The notes under the pieces were generated by a model. It saw nothing but the letters and a program-made list of their open reading frames with translations, was not told the DNA's origin and made no database searches. Shown piece by piece: positions 1 through 13,251 of a stretch of 64,000 nt of DNA; the first letter of the stretch is position 1, and each line of letters opens with the position of its first letter. The stretch is taken from the NCBI GenBank assembly GCA_028015205.1, contig CM051516.1, positions 52,146,230 through 52,210,229 on the forward strand, given 5' to 3'. This DNA is from Mytilisepta virgata. Lineage: Eukaryota; Mollusca; Bivalvia; Mytilida; Mytilidae. Both the position numbers and the translations under genes were made by a program.

Positions 1-845
1 TACACTTAATATTCAAGAATTTGGTGATTTATAAATTATATAGCTGTATCTCAGCGAAGCAAATAAAAATCCATGTAAAATAAGAATGACCAGACAGCTA
101 TCTAGGAATGTTATAAGAATCGATCGTTCAATTTGGAATATTGTAATAAAAAGAATCTGATCGATCTCATCACGAAAGACAAGAATTGACACTATCATCC
201 AGACAGTTTTTAAACTCGCTTGTCATATCTGATTAATTACACAAACAAAATAGCAAGCTGTTGATGACTCTACACTTTAATCTAGAAAATCACCGACAGC
301 ATGCCCGTGATTAATATATTCAAAAGTTGTTTGTCAATTCGTATATTATTTGATCAAGATAAGAAAGAGTCAATCATCTAAAAGAGTTTACTTCAGTTTT
401 TTAAACAAAATGACACCTTCGTCTTACACGCAGCTGTTCTCAGATCGAAACTTATTGTCTCGTACCGAAATATTACTTGAATATCAGCAAAAGAAAACCA
501 AACCAATAAGATGAGAGTGAAGTACGTGTGATAAAAATACAAAGACAGTGAAAATTCGCAATAACTTACTTGAAGAACAAATATCACAAACAGCAAGCAT
601 CTCCTGTTTTGTAAGTAGTGTGTGCGAAATTGTATGGTCTAAATGTGACTAAAAATCTGTCTTTTTCATTGATGCTAAAGGAGGAATACTTTAGGGAAAC
701 CTATTGACGTAAATATAGTGACATACAAACGTAATAATTGAAATTTCATTAGCGAATTAGGATATTTTCTAAGGCAAGGAAACAGTAGCATTACTTACAC
801 TCACAATAATGATACACAATGCCAAGCCCAAATGAACAACACAAA
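1..845. other. Unassigned AT-rich DNA
   Basis: No coding signature, tandem array or inverted repeat stands out. The small open frames here have no recognisable domain and are what AT-rich DNA gives by chance. Confidence 0.6.
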
Positions 846-1184
846 TAACAAATAATTGATTGATTGTTTGTTTGCTAAACGTCAACCGGAAAATATTTCA
901 TACTTCTTCAGTTCAACAATTTATCAAACAATTCAAGTAGGTGTGGGACGGGACTCAAATAGGGAACCAGTTTTGACTGCCACTTTAAAAACATGATGGC
1001 TAGATAGGTGCGGATAATTTAGCCTTCTGTAGCGGCCATCAGCTACAGAAGGGGTCTTTAGTGTGCAGAAAGTGCGATTCTCAAAACACTTTACCCACTA
1101 TGGTCCGCGGTTAAGCTTTACGTATTATGATATGACAACCGCCCAACGAGAGGGTCTCTCCTATCCGCCAACTGGGACAAGACG
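846..1184 (-). repeat. Family A dispersed element, 3' part, minus strand
   Basis: Read on the minus strand, the copy ends at its low-coordinate side in a TCAA-rich tail (plus strand ttgattgattgtttgtttgc, 854-873). Upstream come blocks shared with the copies at 7160, 19491, 32859 and 40347: 'ttgactgccac' (973-983), 'agccttctgtagcggcca' (1021-1038), 'actatggtccgcgg' (1097-1110) and 'aacgagagggtctc' (1145-1158). There is no ORF. A non-autonomous retroposon is the simplest reading, since the tail resembles that of the SINE at 61483. The copy stops abruptly near 1184 and its 5' end reappears at 1600. Confidence 0.75.
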
Positions 1185-1599
1185 CGCAATTGTTTTCCTG
1201 TTACAGAAGTCATGATAGGCTGCCATTATGTCTGTTAGTGTCATTGAGCCTAGGTAGATGGCGCAAAACAATCGCCTACACTAAAACATATACAGTTAGA
1301 ATTTCGGAGTTTGATGTCAGATTACTTTTTACGTAATTTGACAAATCAAGAGCCATGGTTAAAATTCTCTTTCTGCAAAGCAAAATGTGCCTCTTTCATG
1401 CCCTCCATGTAGATTTTTTAAGGTTATTTATTTAATCCTTTCAAACTTTCTTTGACAAATGTCTCAGGTAAATACAGATTTTAAACAACACTAGTTTTCC
1501 AGTTATCATGATTGGTTTTGTTACAGTAGGTCCATATATCATGGTGCAATAATATTTTTTGTGGACTTCTTCTGTATCACCCAGGTCAAACTTTATTGC
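1185..1599. other. About 415 bp of unrelated DNA splitting family A
   Basis: The copy at 40347 runs without a break from the 'aacgagagggtctc' block to the 'gctctgtgggttg' block. Here those blocks are about 450 bp apart. The intervening DNA matches nothing else in the window and shows no clear terminal repeats, so it may be a decayed insertion or a rearrangement. Confidence 0.5.
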
Positions 1600-1680
1600 A
1601 GGTCTTGATCTACCTGGGAACGCACTATGCAGCTCTGTGGGTTGGGCTCCTGTGATCTGTCACAGGTACCTAGCCAATAA
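1600..1680 (-). repeat. Family A element, 5' end
   Basis: Contains the A block 'acctgggaacgc', 'agctctgtgggttg' and 'gatctgtcacaggt', which ends the copies at 7560 and 40512. On the minus strand this is the element's start. It is the displaced 5' end of the copy at 846-1184. Confidence 0.65.
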
Positions 1681-2815
1681 CAAACAATAAAAACAATCGT
1701 CGAATAAAAGGAAAACATCATAGAGATAACCACAGTAAAGTGGAAGTATTATATTTAGATGTTCTCGATCCATACGAGTTTCTTTTCGAAATATTCTAGG
1801 TAACAGTTTCAATCCTGATATCTAGAACAGATCAAAGGAGGAGTGAGACTGGGATATATCGACTACCATCATTGAGATATATATTATATAGTTAGTGTAG
1901 CAAAATTTGTATAGCAAGTCTTCAATTAATATTTCTATTGCACAAAAGTCTTAAAATAGTATAACCAATTTCATCGATAAGGTACAGCTGATATTTCAGT
2001 TTCATGCACATTTCACATTCAACGTGTTAGTTAATTTTATAACGTCAAAGTGACTTGCAATTGACATATGATAAGTGATCAATAATAAGTCTCTCCCAGT
2101 GGGACCACCTAGATGGACTGATTTGTTATTAATCAGGACACTATGATACCTTTAACATAAATTTCAAGCATCCTAATGATTATTATTTTCCAGCTCATTT
2201 ATATTTCAAGTACTGCTTTAATCAAAATATACACTTGGGACTCTGTAATTTAATTTGATTTAATTTCAATTGTGCATGTGTAATAATTTTTTGGTAGTAA
2301 TTAAGGAATTGATAAATTACTAAATTCTACCGCAGTTACCTTTCTTCATTAAAATGTTTCTGATTGCTGTAAACGAACATTAATATAGTCATCAGTTAAT
2401 GAATTTGCAAAGACAGAAATCAATATTTTCGTTTACTTTGTAATACATTTTGTACATACATTTTTATCCTTTACAGCTTAGGCGCAGGAGGCGAGATATT
2501 TTTTAACTTTTTTCAGCGACCTTTTTCTATAAAGAGGGATTTTCAAATTCTATAAACGAAATAATTTTCTTTGAAAATTAATCTTTCAGTTAAAATCAAT
2601 GAAAGTTACAAAATTATACATGTATTTATAATTTTCAGGTTTATGCATCGATTTCCTCTATACATTCAATTGAAAATGGGTGCTTTTTCTTGAACCCGGG
2701 ATGACTATCGCAAATATCAACATTCTTCAGAAAGATGAGATTTTATTATATGAATGATTTGAAATTACACAAGTTTTTTTAAAAGGACAAATATACCTAA
2801 GGAGCAAACCGAAAA
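1681..2815. other. Unassigned AT-rich DNA
   Basis: No gene seen. A 30-odd base block around 2784-2815 ('atacctaaggagcaa') also appears inside a C satellite at 25057-25090. It adjoins the 3' region of the RT relic that follows. Confidence 0.5.
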
Positions 2816-3480
2816 CTCACTAGATAGACAAACCCGGGAAGACAATTGAACAACCACAAGCACAACAGTAAGCAGGGTAAGCAGTTTCTGTTCCGTATAG
2901 TTCAACAAAGTCAATCCGGTGGATTGATATGTTACGACAGTGTTAACAGATCCAACATCATCTTAGATATTGGAACACTGTAACGGACATCAATTCGTGA
3001 TGACGACCGTAAAATTTCGTAAGTGATGACATCAACTTATCCTTGACAAAACCCTGGTTAAGAAGGTTATGTGACAGCAGGACCATCTTTGTCGAAAGTC
3101 ATTGTAAATTACGCATGTCCTTCAAAATCAGATAAGCTGAGAAACGTAGACGCCATATGCAGGCGATGCTGGTATATTGCTACTCAAGAAAGGAAAGTTA
3201 ACAATAGGAAAGTCGAAGTCATCACGTTTGTCAAAGTTTTGTCTTCAAATGTCCCTTATTGTCTATTTCAAGAAGCAAATGCAAATATGAAGCGAAATTC
3301 GATGTATCTGTAGTATCCTTAATTTCAAGATCACTGGTGTACATGAGATGTAAAAAGTCTGGGAATTTGTCGTTATTTAACGACAACACGTCATCTATAT
3401 AACGAAAAGTGAAATTAAGGATTGGGCTAGTTTCATTTTGTTTTCACGTAGTCTTTCTGTAGAAGCACTAACTTTTGTGA
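2816..3480 (-). pseudogene. Reverse-transcriptase relic (YIDD type), frameshifted
   Basis: A decayed retrotransposon RT. On the minus strand, 3480 to about 2880 translates in pieces to the palm and C-terminal part of an RT. The catalytic box reads F-R-Y-I-D-D-V with YIDD at 3390-3401. It is followed by a D-L-E-I-K-D-T-T block, then K-R-D-D-F-D-F-P-I-V-N-F-P, then G-V-Y-V-S-Q-L, then a G/R-R-H-H-E/D-L block, and a 3' UTR-like stretch to 2816 ending in a cccgggaag-type block shared with 18966. At least two frameshifts (near 3415 and just after the YIDD section around 3225) and several stops make it non-functional. Upstream DNA (3481-4300) may hold more of the ORF but I cannot align it. YIDD plus this C-terminal layout suggests a Penelope-like element; I am sure of RT, not of the class. 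Confidence 0.8.
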
Positions 3481-6400
3481 TTTCGTCTCTGTGGTTTGAG
3501 TTTCAACGATATCTTGCAGTTAAATATTCATGCTGATACCACTTATAAATGTCCATATACTGGATGGGGATGGTTCAACTAAAGGATAAAACTCGTTTTC
3601 TACCTTCACAGATGTCATTTGGATTACTTAACATGGTAGCAGAGTGTAAAATCCATAAAGATAGAGGACATATTGTTGGAACACGACACACTATGAACAT
3701 TATCTTCTTGGTCTGCATATGTTGTTGTTCAGGACGATACGTACCACTTTGGTAGTGTCGAGGTAGTTAACTAGATCTTCTAACACTCCTCTAATAAATC
3801 AGATATATTGTATCGATAGGAACTCTAATGCATCTGATTTGTTGCAGAATAAACGAAGCGTTTGGTCAATCAAGTAGTTTAATTGATAGTCTAAGGTGTT
3901 CAATCTTGTTCTATGTTGTTTGTGTAAGATGATAGAAGCAACGTTGGTGTTCGGCCTAAAACGGCAGAGGTAGCCGGTAATACGATAAGTTCAAAATCTG
4001 ATATTGAGTGTTAAACCAGGGTCGTTGCATTTGTCAACAATACACGGGAAAAGCTCCAGGTACCCTTTGCAAGACACCTACTGTAATAGGCAGCGGTTGT
4101 GTATGTGTTGACAAATGGTATTTCTTTAATGTGTTTTTTTTTCGAAGAGTGGTGAGGTAGTGTAAGAAGTTCCACCCACGAAATGTGTCTGCAACTGCTA
4201 AATGTCTTAAGTTGTCTTAGGTTGTGGCTGTTCGTCAACAGTTTAGTGAATTCTGCAATAAGCTCTATCTTGATGGACTTGCAACACGTCTTCCAATGTT
4301 TCGTCTTGAGGAGGTCGTGTTGCCATTATAATTTACATGAAGCATATGTCCAACTTTGTTACTCTGTACAATTTCTATTTTGAATTATAGAAAAAACTAG
4401 AATTGACCTAATATATGCTTATTAATTCAGAGAACATATGGTAGATCCGTTTCCAATTTTAAAGCCCTGATGTCAAAAGCAATCTTCTTTCCTATTGTTT
4501 TATTTGATTTCCTATTAAACGAAAACATCATTTTTACCATGATGAGACTTACACCAAGGTTACCTTGAGCAATACCACTTATTGACACATTAATAACCAG
4601 TTGTGGCGTTTTGTACGGTTTTGTTAGAAAACATATATATCTTGAATTACTGAAATATATGAAAATATTTCATTACAAAGTCGGACTACTATACCATTAA
4701 CTGTAAATATAAAGAAGAAAATTCAACTGTAAATACTATTAATAAAAGTGAAAGCACCATATATTCTTGGCTGTTTCCACCTACATCTGGATTAAATTCA
4801 AATTGTGACTAAAAGTCCCTAATAGGATGTCAAAGGAAAAATCATAAATTTTGACTATTTGTCATAAATACAATTGACCACCTTGTTATAAGTAAGAAAA
4901 TATATATTGTGACTTTCTGCACTATATCTTCTGTCTACATTCAATATGATTAATGATTTTTATGAATTTAAATTTAATTACGTATCCTTACTTACTTTAA
5001 ACGATTTACTTTAATTGTTTACGTTGTAATTGCATTATCTTTTGTTCAAAGGTCACACACTTTGAAATCTGGCATAAAATAACAGGAAAAATGTATGTAC
5101 GATATTGCACGGAAACCCCAGTGTTTGTATAAAAAAATAGTTCCTAAATGCTCACATTGAGGGTAAGAACATAAAACATTCAGACATATTGTCATGGTAC
5201 AAAGGGGTAATATCCGACTATCTGGAATGGGGTTATATGCCAAGAACATTTAGAACGGGGTTATAGTTTGAGGGAAACAGAATTTCAGTCACAATCACAT
5301 TTAAAAAAGAAACTTACACGGGGAAAACAAACATAAGACAAGTAGTTGAAGCCAAATCTGGATGTTAATGTTCTACATTTGGATTGCTGGTTAAAAAGGG
5401 GTATTATTTTAGACACATGTTGTCTGTAATGGGGTATGTAACATGTCAACGTGTCAAATTTTTGACAAGGTGCCCCTCCCCCCCCCGTACAATACACACA
5501 GCAAGGTAGATAAAATAATTTCACAGAAGGTTTAATTTACCTATATTTATTCTATATTCATTCGGATAATTGAAATAATTGCCTTTGTTTTGTGTAAAAT
5601 AAATAGGTATTTGAACATTAGATATTATTGTCAATTCTAATCAATATTGTGATGCGTGTGTTATTTTCACATAGTTTATATACGAAATACCTTCAAAGTG
5701 AAATAATACATGTTCCAGTTTAAAAAGTCAAATTAGTAGTCAATCTTTTCTAAATGCTAGAAAATTAATTTAAAAGGAGAGAGTTGCATATGCTACGGAG
5801 TTATCAAACCCGAAGTAAGTGTATATGAATAGAAAATCGAATTAATTTTTAAAATGCCTTCCAACAACTGCAAACTTTGTCTTTACATATGTTACCAGCG
5901 CTTTCAGGAACATTCGACCTTAAATGTGATATACAAATTGTTAATTAACCGAGATTTACGTGTGATTGTTGCCGCAGAAGCTTGACAGAAACTAGAAACT
6001 GATATTTTGTAGTCATAAGATGGTATATATTTGTATTTTGCCTCTTTTATTCTAAATTTGATATACAATTCATCGGTGGCTTGAACTCTTAAAGGATATA
6101 AGTAAATTATTTATATACAGCTAGTACGTTATTTGTGCGAACGATGCATGAGGTTTGATAATGTCATTTTCTGCCTCATAATATATCATTTTTCTCAGTT
6201 TCAGAGTTGTTTTTAGTAGAAACTGTTCGAAAGGGAATCTGAATATTTGTTTTGTCATGCAACAGGGTTAGGATAAGAGATGTTGTTACCAACATGACCA
6301 ATAGAACAGATTTATCCCCACCACTGCTACATGTCTGTACTAAGTCAGAATATCTGTGTGGTATTAAGTTTTGTATTTGCTGATCTTGATAGATTTTTCT

Positions 6401-7159
6401 GGTTTTGCCTTAATAAATGTGTGTCTGGAAGGGAATTGATTGCTTGTCGGTAATTGATTTTCATTTCTTGTAATATTTATAAATTTGAATAGCATGATGA
6501 AAGTTTGTCGTTAATAGAGTAGAATTACCTCAGGTAGACATATTTATATCTGTATCATGTCCATCTTCTCTGGTTTGAAGTATACGATTCAACTGATTCA
6601 TTGAAATATTCTGACATCTATCAGTCATTATTACTGGTATTTTAGAATATGATTTTTGATTTGGTCTTAAATACAGTCAAAATTTAGAAAGCAATGCCGT
6701 TGGAATGCAATTGGTATGATGTAAGAGATACTAGGAGATTCTTTTAAATTAAGTACTTTTAAAATTATGCAATATAACACATGATTCATCTGGAAGCAAT
6801 GCAAGGATTTTAGTTCGTTTCTGCATATTGAGATCACCTATTATATGAATCATCTTAAAGAGCTTCCTTAAAAAGTTTAAGTAACAATTTGAGTCAAAAT
6901 TGCAAACAACTATGTTGCAATTTTAGATTTGTTTAATCTACAGTCACAATGATTATTTAACTTCATCTATCCTGTATCAAATATGAGGTATTTCCATGGT
7001 TATTCATAATGTACAGGTAATTAAAGTGATATGGTGAACTGGAGTTTGTTCATCAAGATATCCTTCTATCCATTATGACCTTTTATGTACCAATATAAAA
7101 CAAATGTTTATACAAATAAGGTAACAATTAGCTAAAATTCTTTAAAGGGAGGGGGATGA
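3481..7159. other. Unassigned AT-rich DNA
   Basis: No recognisable gene or family member. A pyrimidine-rich run with ten consecutive C lies around 5477-5486. The small frames at 4011-4238 (minus) and 5285-5524 (minus) show no domain. The 3481-4300 part might be the degraded 5' half of the adjacent RT relic, but I could not establish homology. Confidence 0.5.
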
Positions 7160-7560
7160 TAGTCTGACTGTTGATGATGGTTGTTTGCTTAACGTTCAGT
7201 GGAAAATATTTCGCAATAAAGAATTTGCTTCTTCAGGACGCGAACCAGTTCAACAAATTAACGACACATTTTAAACGGATTGGACGAAACAAAGGGAAGC
7301 ATTTTAACTCCCACTGGGAAAGGATTGATGATTTTGTAGGATTTGATAGTTAAGCTATCTGTAGCATACTTTGTTTTCTTTATCGTGCTGAAATTGTGAC
7401 ATTTTCCAAACGGGATACCAACTGTGGTCAAGCTTTCCGTATTGTGACATGTCAACCTCCTCAACGAGAGGGTTTCCCCTATCTGACACCTAAGGACTCG
7501 CTGTGTGTTGAGCTCTTGTGGTCCATCACAGGTGCTTAGGGATGATAGCAGGGCTTATTG
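7160..7560 (-). repeat. Family A dispersed element, near full length
   Basis: This copy spans both family ends on the minus strand. The 3' tail side is 'gttgtttgcttaacgttcag' at 7180-7199, and the 5' end is the block 'gtccatcacaggtgctta' at 7523-7540. The internal block 'caacgagagggtttcccct' (7461-7479) is shared with 40347. It is more diverged than the copy at 846 and lacks a clean 'agccttctgtagcggcc' block. No ORF belongs to it. Confidence 0.7.
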
Positions 7561-10500
7561 TTATTCTTCTTCTGAAGTGGTTTATACGTCCTCTTGAATG
7601 GTGTCTTGTGAATTGTCTTTTAGGTTTTTTTTCAAATTTACATGCATTCGCGCATATGTTCAAGAAATACATGCGTAGGGGTTCTTGAACGGCAAGTAAA
7701 CCGACTTAACCGGTTTGATTCAATTGTAAACAGAGAGTTTGTGGCGCATCGTTGAAATGTAACACGTAATTCCAAGATGAACAACAGCAATACTACCGCA
7801 ATTAATGCTTATTTTTATACTTCTGTATGATATTGGTTGGTTTCTCATTTACATTAAAACAATTAAAATCACACATGTAGATTCATAAGAGCCTTAGCTA
7901 GTTTTACAAACAAGAACATTTTGACCATGCTGTCAGACCGTCCAACCAATTTTAAAATTTCTTGCTAGCGGTCACCTTGCTGGTAATCATACAGTATTGG
8001 CTTATATAGTGTATGTTATACAACTGAGTGTAAAAATACATAGGGGGTGATTCTGGTAGTACCCACAACACACGTTTAACCTTATCTCTACTCATTGTCT
8101 CCGAAAGTCAGACTATCCTAATTTGTTGTTTCTATTTTGTGTTTTGTGCTGTTTTATGTTCTTTTCTGTCTTAAAGTCTATCAGTTGGATGTGTTAATGA
8201 ATTAGCATGTCTTTGGTTACCTTTACTGCTATCCGATTTTTTTTATCTATATAGCTACATATAGCTGCTCATTGGCGACATGAGGTTTTAGAAAATACCA
8301 TCCAATGCGTCTTCAAACGACACTGTTTTGTGTTGAGAAGAAAGAGGGGTGTTTTGTTGAAGTGTTCTGTAGAGGATTATTCGTAAGGTAATTTTTTTCT
8401 GATTCTATTCTTTCTTCCCCTTGTTCAGACAGGTAGTAAAACAATTCTCCTTGGTTACACTACTTTATCGTTTGAACCCTACGCCGAGTTTTCCTCAGTA
8501 ATTGTTGTACTACTTATGAATAAATAAATCTCAATGCCTGCTGTAATTTGTAGCCTTCAACACACGTTATTTTTTTTAATAACCTTCTTCTGGTACATTA
8601 ATCATAAAAAATCAAACAATAATTATTATAACAATTAAACACGCCTTAACAAGATAGCCTAGTCCAGGTGGTCAAATTTTCCCTTTCGTGGTTCATGCTA
8701 CGAAAAGTCATTAATCCATGGAACTTTTGTTCTGTGTGGGTTCTGGTTAGCTTACTATCTCGCATACAGAGATCTCTTGTTGAGTTAGCTTGATGATATT
8801 GTTGACTTGAATTTTGCGCACCTGTTATTGCTCTCTCCTTCAACATTTCCTTGTCTGAATATCGGTAACTACTCCTTTTATTTTCCAGGCAGATGGGCTG
8901 AAACCATACATTCAACACAATTCAAGAAAATTCAACACATCATACAAAACAAGTAATTCCCGAAGCAGATGTATAACGCTAAGTTTTAAAGAACAATTTA
9001 TCAATCAATCATTTTTACCGAGTACTGTCAGGTATACAATTATCTCATCACCTTATAAATAATTGCTTATAACTGTAAGATACCTCTTTTTAACTTTTGT
9101 AAATGCATTATGTTCGTGATAAGACTTACCATACATAGAGAAATTATAACGCTAGAAATATAAGGTAATGTATTGTAACTATGCATTTACACTCCTTAGC
9201 CGGCAAATGGTTTTCATCATGCAATTTCCTAAAACAGGAAAGAAAGCTGTTATTGTTTAACCAATTTCGCGAAAACATCCGGCGAAAAATAGATTTTGAT
9301 TCACAATCGAGATCCATCTATTGAGACAATTATTTAGATGATGTTGTATAGTTTCTTTTTAATATGAATATATTTTGTTCATTAGGACATATATGTGGGT
9401 AATAATCCATATATAAGGACATATTTGATGGTTTATGCTGTTGAAAATTACTGTCATTTCACAAAATTATAAGCTGGGATTAAGAAAACGTGTAATGAAC
9501 GACAACACGTATAAAAATGTATATTAAATTAATTCATGCTATTCAAGTATGATCTAGAATTATTTAATATCTGCAATGCGAATAACCGAAACAAATCAAG
9601 AAATACCCCTGGTATGGACTGCATTGGGTTAATAATATGGTGCCGTATGATTTATCCGGAAGCAGCTCTAAGGTTTACAGTTCTCTAGTTACCATTGTAC
9701 ATCGTAAAGAAATATAATTTCTATAATGTATTGAATTGCTAATTATTTTATTTGAGATGTGAAGACAAATTGTATTTGTCGCACAATTTTCTCCTATAAC
9801 ATAGTTTGTACAATTAAGAGATATCTTGATTTACTTAATATTCTACCTCTATGTACATCAAATAAAGACAATTATTCGTTATATTTTATATAATCCTATT
9901 TTTTCCTGCATGGTGTATGCAAATTTTGAAAGTATTCATTATATTGAAGTTTCATTAGTAATGCTCAAGACCAAAAACAACATTGACAGCAACGTGAAGG
10001 TCGGTAGAGCATGTTTAAATGAAAATGCCAAACTAATCTAGAAAAAAGGTTTAAAAATGTCATTAGACTGACATAGATCTGAATCTTTTTTTTAAGTGCT
10101 GTTATCTTGAGAAGCAGTATTTTCTAAAATGAAAAGACGCTAATTACTGTATTTGCTAACTCTACACAAACATCCGGAAAAATAAATTATGGTTCATTTA
10201 ACAATCAAGTCCCATCAATTTACTAAGAGTAAAAGTTATAGAATATTTACACCATTAGACCGAAGTTTATAAAATAAGTTTAACTTTTTCTTAATATGAA
10301 AATGGGAAATTTCCAGTAATTGATTAGAAAAAAAGATATGAATTCGAGATCGCGGACATATTTATGACTAAAAGACCATTACTGTAATATTAAGCAAAAG
10401 GTTTTAGCTAATGAACGACTGTAAATGTCATCATATATCACTTCTTTGCAACTCATTTCCTATTAAGATTATAAATTCAATGTTCACGCTCTCAGACATG

Positions 10501-10909
10501 AAACTGACCGACCATACTTTATTTGTTTATTACAACCTAGAAAAAAAGAAGACAGACATACGCAGAGGACTTTAAAGTCATATTTAAAAAACTATTATAT
10601 ATTGGTTTTAAACTTATTACAATGTCTTTCTAGATGGCAATCTAAAAACTTTGGACTTGGTTAAAAAAAAACCCATATTTAACAATGCCCACTCATCCAA
10701 AGGAATAAAAAATAAAAACAATTCACAACTACGGACATAAAAATGAAAACAAAATCGTTTCAATGTCCTGTTGCGTCATTATGTTCACCGATGTTACCGC
10801 TTTATGTCGACACTCAGAATGGGGTATTCATGAAATTCAATGTACTATATCTTATATAATTATATGTCTGAACACTAATCCAACACAGTTAAAATCATAT
10901 TTTCATACT
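7561..10909. other. Unassigned AT-rich DNA
   Basis: No gene or array recognised. A 90-codon minus-strand frame at 8646-8918 is preceded by an acceptor-like pyrimidine-AG but has no domain, so I do not call it a gene. Confidence 0.5.
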
Positions 10910-10975
10910 TCGTTGGGTCTCGAACTCACACCGTTGAGACACGCCTAGCACTACTCGGCCACATATGCTATATAA
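10905..10975 (-). repeat. tRNA-like pol III promoter head, probable SINE fragment
   Basis: On the minus strand an A box-like 'tggccgagtag' (10961-10951) is followed by a B box-like 'agttcgagacc' (10926-10916). Both are one or two bases from pol III consensus. Only about 24 nt separate them, fewer than in a functional tRNA, and no cloverleaf closes. The A box resembles tRNA-Ser/Leu. It is likely the head of an old SINE distinct from the one at 61483, whose boxes differ. No tail could be defined downstream. Confidence 0.5.
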
Positions 10976-11002
10976 AACTAGATTAATGCAGTCGGAAACG
11001 AC

Positions 11003-12562
11003 AACTATCCCCACACTCCCCACATCATGTATCCCTGTGCACCATTTTTACAATCATATCTTTGAATAGAAATTAAATGCATAAAGTCAAAAATGAAAGA
11101 GGAGTTTAGGCCACAAGCTTAAATTCCAAATTTTAGAAATTCGATCCTGTGGGCCCAAAATCAAAATTCTGAAACCTTATTGCGCATCTACATACTCTAT
11201 CTGACAATAATGTATAGAAATTTAATGCATGAGGTTAAAAATGAACGAGGAGTTTAGGTCATAAGAAAGAGTGACGGACGGACGGACGAACGGACAGACG
11301 CACTTCGAAATATAGCTCCAGTGACCGACATGTATCTTTGGTACACGTGTATATGCGTGTGGCGATGAAATTTGTATACCTCGCTGGCATATATATATTT
11401 ATGATCACTTCTATTTGAGGCAAATCGGAGCTAGGTTTATTCCACATTAAGATACATTCATTTGTTAAAATTAGCATTTATGAAAATGCCAACAAATAAT
11501 CAAAACTAGAAAACTGTACTGTAAGAATCGACAGTAACCCCCGTACCCCCTATAAGTAGTTGGAGTACTTACCTATAATCAAAAATATAATACCTTATTC
11601 CCATCCAAAAATATTATCCAATCATTATATAAAGAAATTAAATCAATGAACCTAATGAAAACTGGAAAAAGCTTAGATTACATTCCTAAACTAACATTTT
11701 TTTTTAAATATTTGAACACAGTGGGCCCACGGTTTAAAAATCGAAAATCTAAATCCTTATGGTGCAACTACATATAGTGTAGGACAATTCTATATATAAA
11801 CATTTCGAAATTGAAAACCTTATTGCACATCTACACATAGTGAAGAACAATATTATAAACAAATACAACCACTGAAACAAAACATGAATGAGTATTTCTA
11901 GAGACAAGGCAAAATGAATAAGGAGTTTGTCACAAGCTTAAATTTCCGATTTTCAACATTAGACAACTGTGGTCCCAAATTTTTGAAAATCAAAATTCTA
12001 AAACCTTATTGTGCATCTATATACAGCATGTGACACTAGTGTATAGAAATTAAAAGCATAAAATGAAAAGTGAATGAGGAGTTTAAGTCACAAGCTTCAA
12101 TTTCCAATTTTCGAAAATCGACACCTGTGGGCCCCAATTTCTGAAAATCATAATTCTACGAACTTATTGCACATCTACATACAGTATTCACAATACTGTA
12201 TACAAATTAAATGCATGAAATGAAAAATGAATGAGGAGGTTAGGTCACAGCTTTAAATTTCCAATTTTCGAAATTCGACCCCTGTAGGCCCCCATTTTTG
12301 AAAATAAAAATTCTAAAACCTTTTGATTTTCAAAAATTGAGGCCTTTAGTGGACGGATTTCAAAAATTCGGAATTACAAGCTGGTGACTGAAACTTTTCT
12401 TTCATTTTTCATTTTATTTCTATTCAATATTGTCATATGTTGCTAATGTTCAATAAGTTTTTAGAATTTTAAATTTCCAAAATTTGGGGCTGTATTCAAA
12501 GGTATGAACGTGAAAAACGTGCACAGGGATGCAACGTGTTGGGAGTGCGGGGATCGTCATCT
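11003..12562. mobile_element. Family D fold-back element, copy 1
   Basis: About 1.56 kb bounded by inverted ends. The left end has 'tccccacactccccacatc' followed by 'tatccctgtgcacc' (about 11009-11044). The right end read in reverse has 'tccccgcactcccaacac' followed by 'catccctgtgcacg' (about 12552-12517). Inside are imperfect tandem units keyed by 'gaggagttta' at about 11100, 11246, 11918, 12075 and 12232, so the last spacings are near 158 bp. Each unit carries an 'accttattg...catctacata' block and a 'tgtatagaaatt' block. The unit strand switches near 12320, so the right end is inverted relative to the rest. A short GGAC-rich run (acggacggacggacgaac) lies at 11273-11290. There is no transposase ORF, so it is non-autonomous. 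Fold-back elements have this architecture; the autonomous partner is unknown. Confidence 0.7.
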
Positions 12563-13251
12563 CTATATTGTAAGTTCGCCACTGGCAAAATTTTGTAGAG
12601 TTCCGCCAATTTTTGTTCTTATGTACTGGTTTGCCATTCTTATCACTTCTTAAATGTAAATCTGACCCTTGCAGAAATTTCATAAGTCTTCCATATTGCT
12701 GTATGTCGTTACAAATGGAATTGCATCATATGGTGCTTTAAAATCTAAAAGTTCTTGGTTCTGCATGTATGTGTCTATATATTCCGATGTACACATGTAT
12801 ATGCATAATTCAATAATCAGCAGGTCAAAACGTGGTAACCCAAAAACAGCAATCCTAAATGTTGAGCAGATTTAATTAAAAAATGCCAATAACTTTAAGA
12901 CTAAGGTAGTATTTCTTTGTTTCAATAATTAAATAAATAAAATAATAATAATAATTATATAAAAAAATATAATTATCTATTCTATACATGTAAATGTAAC
13001 ATTTCAGTATACATTTCACTCCAGCACTAACAACTGAGTTACTGATATCCTACACAATTAGCCTATTGCTATGTACCAACAGAGATATATCAACTTGATC
13101 GGTAGCTAATATAAAACATTATCATTTAAATTCATATACAACTTTAATAAAAAACCATTTGGCATCCTTAGCGGATGTTTATTTTAGGTAAGAAATAGAA
13201 AATAATATGTAGTCCGTATCATATCATTCGTTGGGTTATTCTAAAAGCTTG
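12563..13251. other. Unassigned spacer between two D elements
   Basis: AT-rich with a low-complexity AAT/ATA-rich stretch at 12925-12975. No gene seen. Confidence 0.55.

Noticed and set aside
8646..8918. 90-codon minus frame after an acceptor-like sequence
   Set aside because: A single pyrimidine-AG is common; no domain and no partner exon found.
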